Below are positions 25,401-32,881 of a DNA stretch of 64,000 nt, piece after piece. A program made the translations under genes and the position numbers. The notes under the pieces were generated by a model, which did no database searches, had not been told where the DNA came from, and was given only the letters and a program-made list of their open reading frames with translations. Position 1 is the stretch's first letter, and every line of letters starts with the position of its first letter. Origin of the DNA: Pedococcus sp. 5OH_020 (GTDB lineage: Bacteria; Actinomycetota; Actinomycetes; Actinomycetales; Dermatophilaceae). The DNA lies in contig NZ_JAPYZV010000010.1 of the NCBI RefSeq assembly GCF_027812955.1, positions 84,062 to 148,061 on the forward strand. The letters run 5' to 3'.

Positions 25401-26479
25401 ACACTCCCCACGTGACCGAGAGTCACCAGGACGACTCCGGCGGCCAGGCTCGCGAGCAGCCAGCGGCGGTGCGGCATCGCCGGGAGGAAGAGTCCTGCGA
25501 CCCCGGCCGCGGCCACGGCTCCGGTGAGCAGCACGAGCACCGGGGACGTGAGCAGCATCGCCCCTGCGGTCGACCCGGACGCCGAGAGGTACCCGATCCA
25601 GTCGTGCGTCCCGCGAAGCACCTCGACCAGGTTGGTGGTGCTCGTCGTCACCGACGCACTCTCGATGTAGCCCAGGAACGGCGGGCTGAAGCGGCCGAGC
25701 AACAGCAGGGGCACCAGCCACCACGAGCAGGCCAGCAGGACAGCCAGCGCCCACCACCCCGCCAGCGCCGCGAGCGCCCGGTCGAGGCGCCTCGTGGCGA
25801 ACCACGCCATGGCAGGCACCACAGCGGCCAGGACCAGGGTGGCGTTGACGCCGCCCATGCACAGCACGGGCACGCCGGACAGGAATGCGGTCCGGCGCGC
25901 GGAGCGCGTCGCAGCGGCATCCGAGACGAGCGGGACGAGGACCCAAGGGGCCAGCGCCATCGGCCACGCCTCTGCGGACACCGGGCCGAGGACGGTGAGG
26001 AGGTGCGGCGACACGGCGAACGCCGCGCCTGCCAGGAGCTGTCCGGCGGGGGACCCGACCCGCAGCCGCCGTGCGAGGGCCACGACTCCGGTGAACCCCA
26101 CGCAGAGCACCACCGACCACCACAGCCGCTGAACCACCCAGGCCGGCGCTCCGGCCAGGTGGCCCAGCGCGAAGAAGGGCCCCATCGGGAACAGGTACCC
26201 GTACGCCTGGTTCTGGAGCTGGCCGGACGCACCCAGTGGGTCCCAGAGGTGCAGCGCACGCTGGAGGAACCCGACGGGGTCGACCACGAGGTCCAGCTTG
26301 GTGTCGGCCACCGTCGCTCCGCTCGAGGACCCCAGGGCGAAGGCGGTCAGCAGGGCACAGACCACCACCTGCCGCACGGTCCAGATGAACGACGCCGAGC
26401 CGCCCGGTGCCGGCCCGTCGGGACGTGAGAGCTGCCGCGGAGGAGACGCGGCCCGAGCGGGCTCGGTCATCGCGGCCAC
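22253..26479 (-). CDS. aftD: Alpha-(1->3)-arabinofuranosyltransferase, AftD type
   Basis: 1408 residues, close to the ~1400 of mycobacterial AftD. The N-terminal half is a GT-C membrane domain (DUF3367 type) with many helices; the segment ADTKLDLVVDPVGFLQRALHLWDPLGASGQLQNQAYGYLFPMGPFFALGHLAG is the characteristic first loop with acidic residues. The extracytoplasmic half holds two discoidin-like carbohydrate-binding repeats (WRPNPGLPVAQQWLSVDFGRVVDLSRT and TAWVADPADARPSLELRWHGARRISHLRL) before final helices. AftD adds alpha-1,3-arabinofuranose branches using decaprenylphosphoryl-arabinose; dprE1/dprE2/ubiA nearby would supply that donor. GTG 26479 or ATG 26470 is the start. It overlaps the acyltransferase 3' end by 154 bp. 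Confidence 0.88.
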   Translation of the reverse strand: MAAMTEPARAASPPRQLSRPDGPAPGGSASFIWTVRQVVVCALLTAFALGSSSGATVADTKLDLVVDPVGFLQRALHLWDPLGASGQLQNQAYGYLFPMGPFFALGHLAGAPAWVVQRLWWSVVLCVGFTGVVALARRLRVGSPAGQLLAGAAFAVSPHLLTVLGPVSAEAWPMALAPWVLVPLVSDAAATRSARRTAFLSGVPVLCMGGVNATLVLAAVVPAMAWFATRRLDRALAALAGWWALAVLLACSWWLVPLLLLGRFSPPFLGYIESASVTTSTTNLVEVLRGTHDWIGYLSASGSTAGAMLLTSPVLVLLTGAVAAAGVAGLFLPAMPHRRWLLASLAAGVVLVTLGHVGSVDGFGSQTLRAALDGALAPLRNVHKFDVAVRLPLVLGLAALVDALGRGRSVAETRATRALVFVAALFAVLGAAVPLLSMKAAPAQGFSAVPGYWSDAARWLDHADATGRTLLAPGSRFGVYDWGNTNDEPLQPLARQPWDVRNTIPLTTTGHIRWLDSVEHAFSAGRGGPGLVTALKRGGVRYVLVRNDLDYGAVGATSPVLVHQALEASADVVRVATFGPTVGSRGSVTLAYDQFLNVPYPALEVFEIRGGGDSRVTVTPRSQVQQVQGGSESLVALQDAGQLGSGAALLTSSGTVLTDTPRRRETSFAGGAANESATLSATDPLRIDKPSRDYDAGEVAPAEARLDGVRAVEASSSAADADAVPSVDQSAMPYSAIDGSPRTAWRPNPGLPVAQQWLSVDFGRVVDLSRTHLTVVPGSQLRSVTVKVAGRSATTRLDGATSVDLRVPVARAAGLRLQLGDRVAGADLDAPLGVSELAVPGVTVSRTVVLAPSTTPVALRAVVLTTSGRRDSCVSTSARTLCATGRSTAGEDAAGLDRTFTSPTSQRYAVQATVVPTPGAPLDRLLRRAAGGPVSATGSSAAVPDPGGSAASAVDGDLGTAWVADPADARPSLELRWHGARRISHLRLVLDPAVAATAPTEVTITSPAGNRVVAVGADGEVLFDTLATDRLTMLVRAPTLASSYDPAQRRLVHLGVGVSEVEIPRVTHTATAAALDAVRSRPVHLGCGQGPGLFLDDQAFATRVDTTVDALRRLQPMVAQPCGLASLTVQQGTHRVRLPGTQTWTPDGVVLAATESPESAPTADPPTPEVRTGRWDPTHRAVTVGPRREETVLTVHENANEGWHATVAGRELRRVTVDGWQQGYVVPGGTSTAVVHLDFAPDRLMRSGLALGLLAAFALLLGAVVPGRRGGSPRAVTPRVGTGPSPAVVGLVVLAAAGGWVGLAVGAAAALAWSVASRHARAAASLPWLAAGCYLAAVVRLAVDPWGSTSYAAGSAPAQTLCLLALGLGFAVPVGTGASSAARGTCAPTGAGASSAASPETGGSAQSG

Positions 26480-26480
26480 G

Positions 26481-27242
26481 TCAGTGCACCCGCAGGACGA
26501 TCACGAGGTTCCAGACCGCCACCTCGCGAAGGATAGGTACCTTCGCGACCCAGTGGGCCCACCGCGGGTGGTATCTGGGGAAGACGGCGACGACCTCGGC
26601 GTCACTGGTCGTGCGTGCCCAGCGAACCAGCCGGCCCGCGTGGGTGGCGAAGAGGGACCGGCCGAAGTCGTTCTTGGGACGGCGCCCGCGGGACCGCGCG
26701 AACCGGTCCGCCGCGTACCGGCCGCCCAGGTAGTGCCACGGCGCGGTCTCGTGGCCACCCCACGGCGAGAACCAGGTGGTCCAGGACAGGAACACGATTC
26801 CGCCGGGCCGCGTGACGCGGACCATCTCCGCCGCCATCGCGTAGGGGTCGCGCACGTGCTCCAGGACGTTGCTGGAGTAGCTGAGGTCCACCGCGTCGGT
26901 GGCCAGGGGCAGCAGCATCCCGCTCCCCTGCACCGTGTTGGCCCCCGGCTCGCCCACAGCCCCGAGCTCGCCGGCGTCCGCATCGAGCGCCGCATAGCGA
27001 GCCCCCGCGCTCTCGAAGGCCCGGGCGAAGTAGCCGGGTCCCCCTCCGACGTCCACGACGGTCGCGCCGTCCAGGTCCAGGAAGCGACCGACCTCCCGCA
27101 CGGAGTCCCGCGCCAGTAGGCCGTAGAAGACCTCTGGACGGCTCTGCTCGAGCCGGAAGGCACGGAAGAGCTGCACCGACCGCCGCAGCGAGCCCGGGGG
27201 CGCGAGGGGGGTGCTCGCAGTCTGCGAGGCTGCTGCTGTCAC
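26481..27242 (-). CDS. Class I SAM-dependent methyltransferase
   Basis: 253 residues. Motif I is TVVDVGGGPGYFARAFESAGARYAALDADAGELG; the catalytic-core continuation ATDAVDLSYSSNVLEHVRDPYAMAAEMVRVTRPGGIVFLSWTTWFSPWGGHE is typical of type-11 methyltransferases. The WFSPWGGHETAPWHYLGG portion and the C-terminal PRYHPRWAHWVAKVPILREVAVWNLVIVLRVH recur in actinobacterial proteins encoded beside AftD. The stop is 1 nt before the aftD start, so the two are co-transcribed. A role in modifying the envelope glycan is inferred. Confidence 0.88.
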   Translation of the reverse strand: MTAAASQTASTPLAPPGSLRRSVQLFRAFRLEQSRPEVFYGLLARDSVREVGRFLDLDGATVVDVGGGPGYFARAFESAGARYAALDADAGELGAVGEPGANTVQGSGMLLPLATDAVDLSYSSNVLEHVRDPYAMAAEMVRVTRPGGIVFLSWTTWFSPWGGHETAPWHYLGGRYAADRFARSRGRRPKNDFGRSLFATHAGRLVRWARTTSDAEVVAVFPRYHPRWAHWVAKVPILREVAVWNLVIVLRVH

Positions 27243-27257
27243 TGCGGGCGTCTCCGA

Positions 27258-27288
27258 TGACTTCTGGCGTGCTACCGGCAGGTAGGAT
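27258..27288 (+). promoter_or_regulatory. Possible promoter of GT4 gene
   Basis: TGACTT (27258-27263) and TAGGAT (27283-27288) are separated by 19 nt, in the gap between divergent methyltransferase and GT4 genes. Transcription would start near 27295 and reach the GTG at 27326 with a short leader. This argues against the alternative ATG at 27257. Confidence 0.4.
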
Positions 27289-27325
27289 AACGCGACCTCC
27301 GACGACGAAGGACCGCGCGACTACG

Positions 27326-28516
27326 GTGAGCCCCCGCACTACCTCGGCACGCCACGTGCTGATCCTGAACTGGCGAGACACGGGCCACCCCGACGGTGGT
27401 GGCTCCGAGGTCTACGCCGAGCGCATCGCCGACGGCCTGGCCCACCGGGGCCACCGGGTGACGCTGCTCACCGCACGCTATGCCGGGTCTGCGGCGGCGG
27501 AGACGCGGCCCAGCGGCGTGGAGGTCCGGCGTGCCGGTGGACGGCTCGGCGTGTACCCCCGGGCGGCGCTCACGGTGCTGCTGCGCAAGGTGGCCCGGCC
27601 GGACCTCATCATCGAGACCCAGAACGGCTTCCCGTTCCTGGCCGCCCTGTGGGCACCTCGGGTCCCGCATGTGGTGCTCGTCCACCACGTCCATCGGGAG
27701 CAGTGGCCGGTCGTGTTCCCCGCACCGGTGGCCCGCCTCGGCTGGTGGCTCGAGTCCCGGCTGGCACCGTGGCTCAACCGGAGTCGTCCCTACGTCACCG
27801 TCTCGGACGTGAGCCGTGACGAGCTGGTCGAGCTCGGCATCGCCGCCGATCGGATCCGGGTCGTGCACAACGGCGTCATCCCGCCACCGCCGCACGACGT
27901 GCCACGCACCCCGCACCCCCAGCTGCTCGTCCTCGGGCGGCTCGTCCCGCACAAGCGGGTCGAGCTGGCGCTGGAGGTCGCGGAGCGGCTTCGGCCCGAG
28001 TTCCCGGACCTTCGGCTCGTCGTCGCCGGGCGTGGGTGGTGGGAGGACGAGCTGCGCGGTGAGATCGCGTCACGCGGGATCGGCCACTTCGTGCAGATGG
28101 CAGGGTTCGTCAGTGCTCAGGAGCGCCATCGCCTGTATGCCGGGAGCTGGGTCTCGCTGGTGCCGTCCCTGAAGGAGGGATGGGGCCTCGTCGTCGTGGA
28201 GGCCGGGCTGCACGAGACACCGAGCGTGGCCTTCCAAGGCGCGGGCGGGGTTGCCGAGTCGATCATGGACGGCCTCACGGGCGTGCTGGCTCGCCAGGAC
28301 GACGTCGAGCACTTCACCGAGCTCACCCGCGGGCTCCTCCGAGACGTCAGGGCTCGCGAGGAGATGGGGGCGGCCGCCATGGCGTTCGCCGGCCGGTTCA
28401 CCTGGGCAGAGGCCATTGCGCGCTTCGACGAGCTGGTCGCCGAGCTCACGGACGACGGCTCGTGCCTCAGGCCGACCAGCGGCTCAGGTCGACTGCCTCA
28501 GCGGCTGGTGCCGTAG
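27326..28516 (+). CDS. Glycosyltransferase family 4 protein
   Basis: A 396-residue GT-B enzyme. The N-terminal domain begins HVLILNWRDTGHPDGGGSEVYAERIADGLAHRGHRVTLLTARY with the glycine-rich acceptor loop; the C-terminal nucleotide-sugar domain has LLVLGRLVPHKRVELALEVAERL and the E-x7-E motif in PSLKEGWGLVVVEAGLHETPSVAF. Donor is probably a nucleotide sugar and the protein acts at the cytoplasmic face, fitting the envelope-glycan locus. ATG 27257 would add 23 residues lacking similarity; GTG 27326 is preferred because of the promoter placement. Confidence 0.9.
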   Translation: MSPRTTSARHVLILNWRDTGHPDGGGSEVYAERIADGLAHRGHRVTLLTARYAGSAAAETRPSGVEVRRAGGRLGVYPRAALTVLLRKVARPDLIIETQNGFPFLAALWAPRVPHVVLVHHVHREQWPVVFPAPVARLGWWLESRLAPWLNRSRPYVTVSDVSRDELVELGIAADRIRVVHNGVIPPPPHDVPRTPHPQLLVLGRLVPHKRVELALEVAERLRPEFPDLRLVVAGRGWWEDELRGEIASRGIGHFVQMAGFVSAQERHRLYAGSWVSLVPSLKEGWGLVVVEAGLHETPSVAFQGAGGVAESIMDGLTGVLARQDDVEHFTELTRGLLRDVRAREEMGAAAMAFAGRFTWAEAIARFDELVAELTDDGSCLRPTSGSGRLPQRLVP

Positions 28517-28629
28517 TCGTACAGCGGTGCCTGGCTCTGCTTCACCGGCGGCTGGGCGGCCTGGTACACGCCATAGCTGGACAGCAGTCCAAGGACAGCG
28601 GCCACCACAGCCGTGACAGCGATGCGCAT
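28498..28629 (-). CDS. DUF2613 small secreted/membrane protein
   Basis: A 43-residue protein: one hydrophobic N-terminal segment (MRIAVTAVVAAVLGLLSSYGVY) followed by a Pro/Gln-rich tail ending LYDYGTSR. This matches DUF2613, whose members end in a Tyr-Gly motif; in Mycobacterium tuberculosis such a gene (Rv0236A) sits directly beside aftD. Here it is separated from aftD by two genes but stays in the same locus, next to a polytopic membrane protein on the same strand. It overlaps the GT4 stop by 19 bp, tail to tail. Role unknown. Confidence 0.7.
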   Translation of the reverse strand: MRIAVTAVVAAVLGLLSSYGVYQAAQPPVKQSQAPLYDYGTSR

Positions 28630-28688
28630 GCCGCTCGATACCTCCAGGACTGCCGGGAGCGGCACAGTGCAGCACTGCCCGCCAGACG

Positions 28689-30602
28689 TTACCGAAGAGT
28701 ATCACCAGGGCCCTCCCGCCGGGTGCGCATAAGGCCGGCGCGGCGGAGGCCTCGGCGGCCAGCCCGAGCGGCCCCACAGAAGCGGCGCGCGGACACGCCC
28801 GATGCCCCGATGGGCGCCACGACCGTCGCCACGACGACCAGTACGGCCAGCGCGTCGGCGACCAGCACCGCAGTGGCCTTGGGGCGCCATCGACGGTCCG
28901 GGTCGCGCGCCGCAGCGTCGTCCACCTGCGGGACCTCGAAGAGCCGCAGGCTCTGGCTGGCCCAGCGCTCCACGAGACCCCGCGGGACCGGAGCCCCTGA
29001 CTGGTCGACGACGACCCATCGCACGCCGAGCGCCGCGAGCGCCGTCGTCGGGTCGTGCTGCATGAGGGCCTGCCGCGTCGCCGCTGCGAACGGGTCCTCC
29101 CCGCGGACGCGGACCGCGCGCCCGTCATCACGGCGCACCACCAGGTCGGAGCTCGCCACCACCCGCGTCGGCAGCCACCGCGGTAGGGGGTCCAGAGCCG
29201 GACGGTCGCGGTTCCACGGGTACCGGCGGTAGGCCTCGAACGGCAGCACCACTGTGGCCCCGACGGGAGCGCCGGTCTGCCGGGCAAGCGACCGCTGGGC
29301 GTCCATCCTGGCGGCCAGCTCCGCGTACCCCTGGGGGTACTGCACCGCGTTCAGGCGGCCCCACAAGCCTGCCGCGGCCGAGGGCAACGCCGCCACGGGC
29401 AGCAGGGCCACCACGGCCGCCAGCCCGACACCGCCGACGGTGCGCCACGGCCCGCGGCGTCGTGCTGCGGCGTCGACCGCCAGCCCCACACCGATACTGA
29501 CGGCGACGACCCAGGGACCGACCTGCCGGGCGCCGTCACGCAGCAGGGCGCCGGCAGGGACACCTACGACGGCGTGGGCGAGGCTGCTCGGCACGGTGAC
29601 CAGTGCGATCACCATGCCCAGAACCCCCGCGAGGAGCGCCGCGGCTGCCACGCCACCACGGCCGTCGCCCGTGTCGTCGCCCGCGCCTTCACTCGCGGCG
29701 TGACCCACAGGCGGCCGCAGGAGACCCGCCACACCGACGAGCAGGACCAGCAGGGCGCCTGTCGCACCCACCCAGCTGTCCCGGCCCGCCGGTACGACGG
29801 CGTCGTTCCAGATACCGCCGCCGGTGAGCAGGCTGCCCACCACGCCCAGTGGCGTGTCGGCTCGTGGCGCGAACACCGCGCCGGCAGCGTCCGCCACGGT
29901 GCCGCCGGGTCGGGTCAGGGCCGGCACCGCCCACGGCAGTGCCATCACCGCGACCAACCCGGCGACCAGCCCGGGCCGCACCGCGAGCAGCCGCCCCCGC
30001 GTCGCGAGGGCGCACCCCGCGAAGGCAGCCACAGCCACCAAGAGCCAGCCTGGCGCGCCGCCGAGGGAACCCAGGACCACCGGGACTGCGACGCCCGACC
30101 AGCGTCCCGCGTCCCGCGTCACGCCGCCCTGACGCGTGGAGGCGGCCCACCGCCACGCTCCGCGCACGACCCACGGCAGGGCCGCGTACCCGACCAGGAC
30201 CGCCCACTGGCCTGCGGCCAGCCGCTCGGCGACGTACGGGTTCCAGATCGCTGCGACGGCCGCTGCGGCCGACCCGAGCGCCCCCGTCCGGACGGCGATC
30301 GCAGCCCCGGTCCCGGCCGCCACCAGGATGCCGAGCAGGAGCAGCTTCTGGACGACCTGGCCAGGGAGGAACGAGCTGAGGAGGGCCACGACGGCGTCCG
30401 ACGGCACGGCCCGGGGCGTCTGTGCGGACAGGCCCACCAGGGCGGACGTGAACGGCAGGCGAGGCACGAAGACCATGTCCCCGACCAGCACGTACCCCGG
30501 CCGCAACGCCGGTCCCAGCACCACCCCGGCCGTGAGGATCGCCGTCCCGAGGGCCACCGCGCCGACGTGCCGGGCAGCGCCGGTCCCTCGTCGCACGCTC
30601 AC
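28689..30602 (-). CDS. Large polytopic membrane protein of unknown function (GT-C-like)
   Basis: About 637 residues with ten or more hydrophobic helices in the first ~420 residues and an extracytoplasmic domain (QRSLARQTGAPVGATVVLPFEAYRRYPWNRDRP ... LGVRWVVVDQSGAPVPRGLVERW) before a last helix and a basic tail. The first loop RPGYVLVGDMVFVPRLPFTSALVGL contains an Asp where GT-C enzymes keep a catalytic acid, and the late domain resembles that of YfhO-like proteins. No confident family. GTG at 30602 is chosen since the upstream extension is antisense to ubiA. It diverges from ubiA with 36 bp between starts. Confidence 0.75.
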   Translation of the reverse strand: MSVRRGTGAARHVGAVALGTAILTAGVVLGPALRPGYVLVGDMVFVPRLPFTSALVGLSAQTPRAVPSDAVVALLSSFLPGQVVQKLLLLGILVAAGTGAAIAVRTGALGSAAAAVAAIWNPYVAERLAAGQWAVLVGYAALPWVVRGAWRWAASTRQGGVTRDAGRWSGVAVPVVLGSLGGAPGWLLVAVAAFAGCALATRGRLLAVRPGLVAGLVAVMALPWAVPALTRPGGTVADAAGAVFAPRADTPLGVVGSLLTGGGIWNDAVVPAGRDSWVGATGALLVLLVGVAGLLRPPVGHAASEGAGDDTGDGRGGVAAAALLAGVLGMVIALVTVPSSLAHAVVGVPAGALLRDGARQVGPWVVAVSIGVGLAVDAAARRRGPWRTVGGVGLAAVVALLPVAALPSAAAGLWGRLNAVQYPQGYAELAARMDAQRSLARQTGAPVGATVVLPFEAYRRYPWNRDRPALDPLPRWLPTRVVASSDLVVRRDDGRAVRVRGEDPFAAATRQALMQHDPTTALAALGVRWVVVDQSGAPVPRGLVERWASQSLRLFEVPQVDDAAARDPDRRWRPKATAVLVADALAVLVVVATVVAPIGASGVSARRFCGAARAGRRGLRRAGLMRTRREGPGDTLR

Positions 30603-30625
30603 CGGTCGGACCCTATGCCACCCGC

Positions 30626-30631
30626 TAGGGT
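30626..30631 (+). promoter_or_regulatory. Probable -10 hexamer of leaderless ubiA operon
   Basis: TAGGGT ends 7 nt before GTG 30639. This supports GTG 30639 over ATG 30615 and GTG 30630 as the ubiA start and implies a leaderless ubiA-dprE1-dprE2 mRNA. Confidence 0.5.
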
Positions 30632-30638
30632 GACGGGC

Positions 30639-31496
30639 GTGATCCGCGGGGGCGTACGACTCATGCGCCCGCGCCAGTGGATCAAGAACGTCCTCGTGGG
30701 CGCGGCTCCTCTCGCCGCCGGCACCATCCTCCACGGCACCACCGCGGTCCGCACGCTCCTCGCGCTCGTCGCGTTCTGCCTGGCCAGCAGCGCGACATAC
30801 TGCGTCAACGACGTCATGGACCGGGAGGCCGACGCCCAGCACCCGACCAAGCGCGGCCGGCCCGTCGCCTCGGGCGCAGTACCGCCCTGGGCGGCCCTCG
30901 CCCTCGCGGCCGTCCTTGCGGTCGCCGCCGTGGCGGTCACCGGCCCACCGGCGTTCCGTCTGGTCGTACTGGGCTATCTCGTCCTGACCGTCTCGTACAG
31001 CGTGTGGCTGAAGCACCGCCCGGTCCTGGAGCTCGGGCTCGTCTCCGGAGGGTTCCTGCTGCGGGCCGTCGGGGGCGGCCTGGCCACCGGGCTGCCGCTG
31101 TCACAGTGGTTCCTCATCGTCACGGCGTTCGGGTCGCTCTTCATGGTCGCGGGGAAGCGGCTCTCCGAGCTCATCGCGGCACAGCACGCCAGCGCCGTCG
31201 TCCGCCGCAGCCTGACGTACTACCCGCTGTCCTACCTGCGCATGGTTCTCGGCATCAGTGCCGGGGTCACCATCACGGGCTACTGCCTCTGGGCCTTCGA
31301 GGTGGGCGCCGGGCATCGGGGCGGCACCTGGTCCGCGATCAGCGTCGCACCGTTCGTGCTGGCCGTGATGCGCTACGGCCTCGACAGCGACCTCGGCCGG
31401 GTGGAGGAGCCGGAGCAGGTCGTGCGCCGCGACGGCACCCTGCAGGTGTTGGGGCTCGCCTGGCTCGCGACGTTCTCACTCGGCGTGCTGCTGTGA
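30639..31496 (+). CDS. ubiA: Decaprenyl-phosphate phosphoribosyltransferase (UbiA family)
   Basis: A 285-residue UbiA-superfamily membrane enzyme. The N-terminal MRPRQWIKNVLVGAAPLAAG, the first metal-binding motif NDVMDREADAQHPTKRGRPVASG and the second region YGLDSDLGRVEEPEQVVRRDGTLQVLGL match mycobacterial UbiA (Rv3806c), which joins phosphoribose from PRPP to decaprenyl phosphate. This is the first committed step of decaprenylphosphoryl-arabinofuranose synthesis. The GTGA overlap with dprE1 (31493-31496) and the order ubiA-dprE1-dprE2 strongly support the assignment. Confidence 0.92.
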   Translation: MIRGGVRLMRPRQWIKNVLVGAAPLAAGTILHGTTAVRTLLALVAFCLASSATYCVNDVMDREADAQHPTKRGRPVASGAVPPWAALALAAVLAVAAVAVTGPPAFRLVVLGYLVLTVSYSVWLKHRPVLELGLVSGGFLLRAVGGGLATGLPLSQWFLIVTAFGSLFMVAGKRLSELIAAQHASAVVRRSLTYYPLSYLRMVLGISAGVTITGYCLWAFEVGAGHRGGTWSAISVAPFVLAVMRYGLDSDLGRVEEPEQVVRRDGTLQVLGLAWLATFSLGVLL

Positions 31497-32881
31497 ACAC
31501 CGGCACGCAGCGCCTCAGCGGTTGGGGGCGGGCCAACACCAGCCCGGCGTTGGTGAGCCACGAGGAGTCGACGGCAGCGGTCGCTGCCCTCGTCCGCTCC
31601 GCGGCCGCCGGTGGCCTGCCGCGCGGGATCCTGGCCCGCGGGCTTGGGCGGTCCTACGGTGACGCGGCGCTCAACGCCGGCGGACGCGTTGTGCGTACCG
31701 ACCGGCTGACCGCCATCGGCGACGTCCAGCCGGACGGCACGGTGGAGGTCGGCTCCGGCGTCAGCATCGCGGAGCTCCTGCGGCACGTCGTTCCCCGAGG
31801 ATGGTTCGTGCCCGTCACGCCCGGCACGGGGCACGTCACTCTGGGCGGGGCCGTGGCCGCCGACGTCCACGGCAAGAACCACCACCGCGAAGGCAGCGTG
31901 GGGCGACACGTCGTGCGGCTGCAGCTCGTCGACGGGACCGGCGAGGTACGGACCGTGAGCCCCGGCGACCCGGCCTATGGGGCCGTCGTCGGGGGGATGG
32001 GCCTGTCGGGGATCGTCACCAAGGTCACGCTGCGGCTCCGGCCGATCTCCTCGGCGACCCTCACGGTGCGCACGACGCGGACGGCGGACCTCGACGCCAC
32101 GATGAGCGCACTGCAGGAGGCCGACCGCACCCACCGCTACACCGTCGCGTGGCTCGACACGCTGGCCAAAGGCTCGGGCCTGGGCCGCGCGGTGCTCACC
32201 GCGGGAGACCACACGACCAGCGGTGAGGCCCCGAGGGGTGGCGTCCCGGTCGGAGGTGGCCACTCGACCGCAGGGGAGCCGGCGTCGTCGATCGCCTACT
32301 CCCCCGGCCGTTCCCTCCCGGCGCCGCCGTGGGTCCCGTCGGCACTGCTGTCCCCGACGACCATGCGGGCGTTCAACGAGGCCTACTTCCGCGCGGCCCC
32401 GGCTCGTCCCCGCGTCACGACGGAATCCATCGCCTCGTTCTTCCACCCGCTCGACGTGGTCCGCGGCTGGAACCGGATGTACGGCCGGCCCGGCTTCCTG
32501 CAGCACCAGTTCGCGGTCGCCGACCCGCAGTGCCTGCGCGCCGTCCTCGAGCTCTTCTCGCGCGAACGCGTCCCCGGCTTCCTCGCCGTCCTCAAGCGCT
32601 TCGGGCCCTCCTCGGGGCTGCCCCTGTCGTTCCCGACCGCCGGCTGGACGCTGGCGACCGACGTGCCGGCCTCACCGCAGCTGGGACCGGTCCTGGACCG
32701 GGCCGACGAGCTGGTCGCGTCGTACGGGGGCCGCCTCTACCTCGCCAAGGACAGCCGCATGCGTCCCGAGCTGCTGCCCGCGATGTACCCGGACCTCGAC
32801 CACTGGCGACAGGAGCGCGCGCTCCTCGACCCGCACCACCTCTTCGTGTCCGACCTCTCTCGAAGGCTGCACCTGTGCTAG
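31493..32881 (+). CDS. dprE1: Decaprenylphosphoryl-beta-D-ribose 2'-oxidase
   Basis: 462 residues: FAD-binding PCMH/VAO domain (ILARGLGRSYGDAALN, GTGHVTLGGAVAADVHGKNHHREGSVGRHV) and a C-terminal substrate domain ending DPHHLFVSDLSRRLHL. H126 in HGKNHH and K419 in YLAKDSR correspond to mycobacterial H132 and K418. The position matching Cys387, the residue covalently trapped by benzothiazinones, is Ala388 here (GWTLATDVP). With DprE2 it epimerises decaprenylphosphoryl-ribose to -arabinose at C2, at or near the outer membrane face. Starts at GTG 31493, coupled to ubiA, and overlaps dprE2. Confidence 0.92.
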   Translation: MNTGTQRLSGWGRANTSPALVSHEESTAAVAALVRSAAAGGLPRGILARGLGRSYGDAALNAGGRVVRTDRLTAIGDVQPDGTVEVGSGVSIAELLRHVVPRGWFVPVTPGTGHVTLGGAVAADVHGKNHHREGSVGRHVVRLQLVDGTGEVRTVSPGDPAYGAVVGGMGLSGIVTKVTLRLRPISSATLTVRTTRTADLDATMSALQEADRTHRYTVAWLDTLAKGSGLGRAVLTAGDHTTSGEAPRGGVPVGGGHSTAGEPASSIAYSPGRSLPAPPWVPSALLSPTTMRAFNEAYFRAAPARPRVTTESIASFFHPLDVVRGWNRMYGRPGFLQHQFAVADPQCLRAVLELFSRERVPGFLAVLKRFGPSSGLPLSFPTAGWTLATDVPASPQLGPVLDRADELVASYGGRLYLAKDSRMRPELLPAMYPDLDHWRQERALLDPHHLFVSDLSRRLHLC

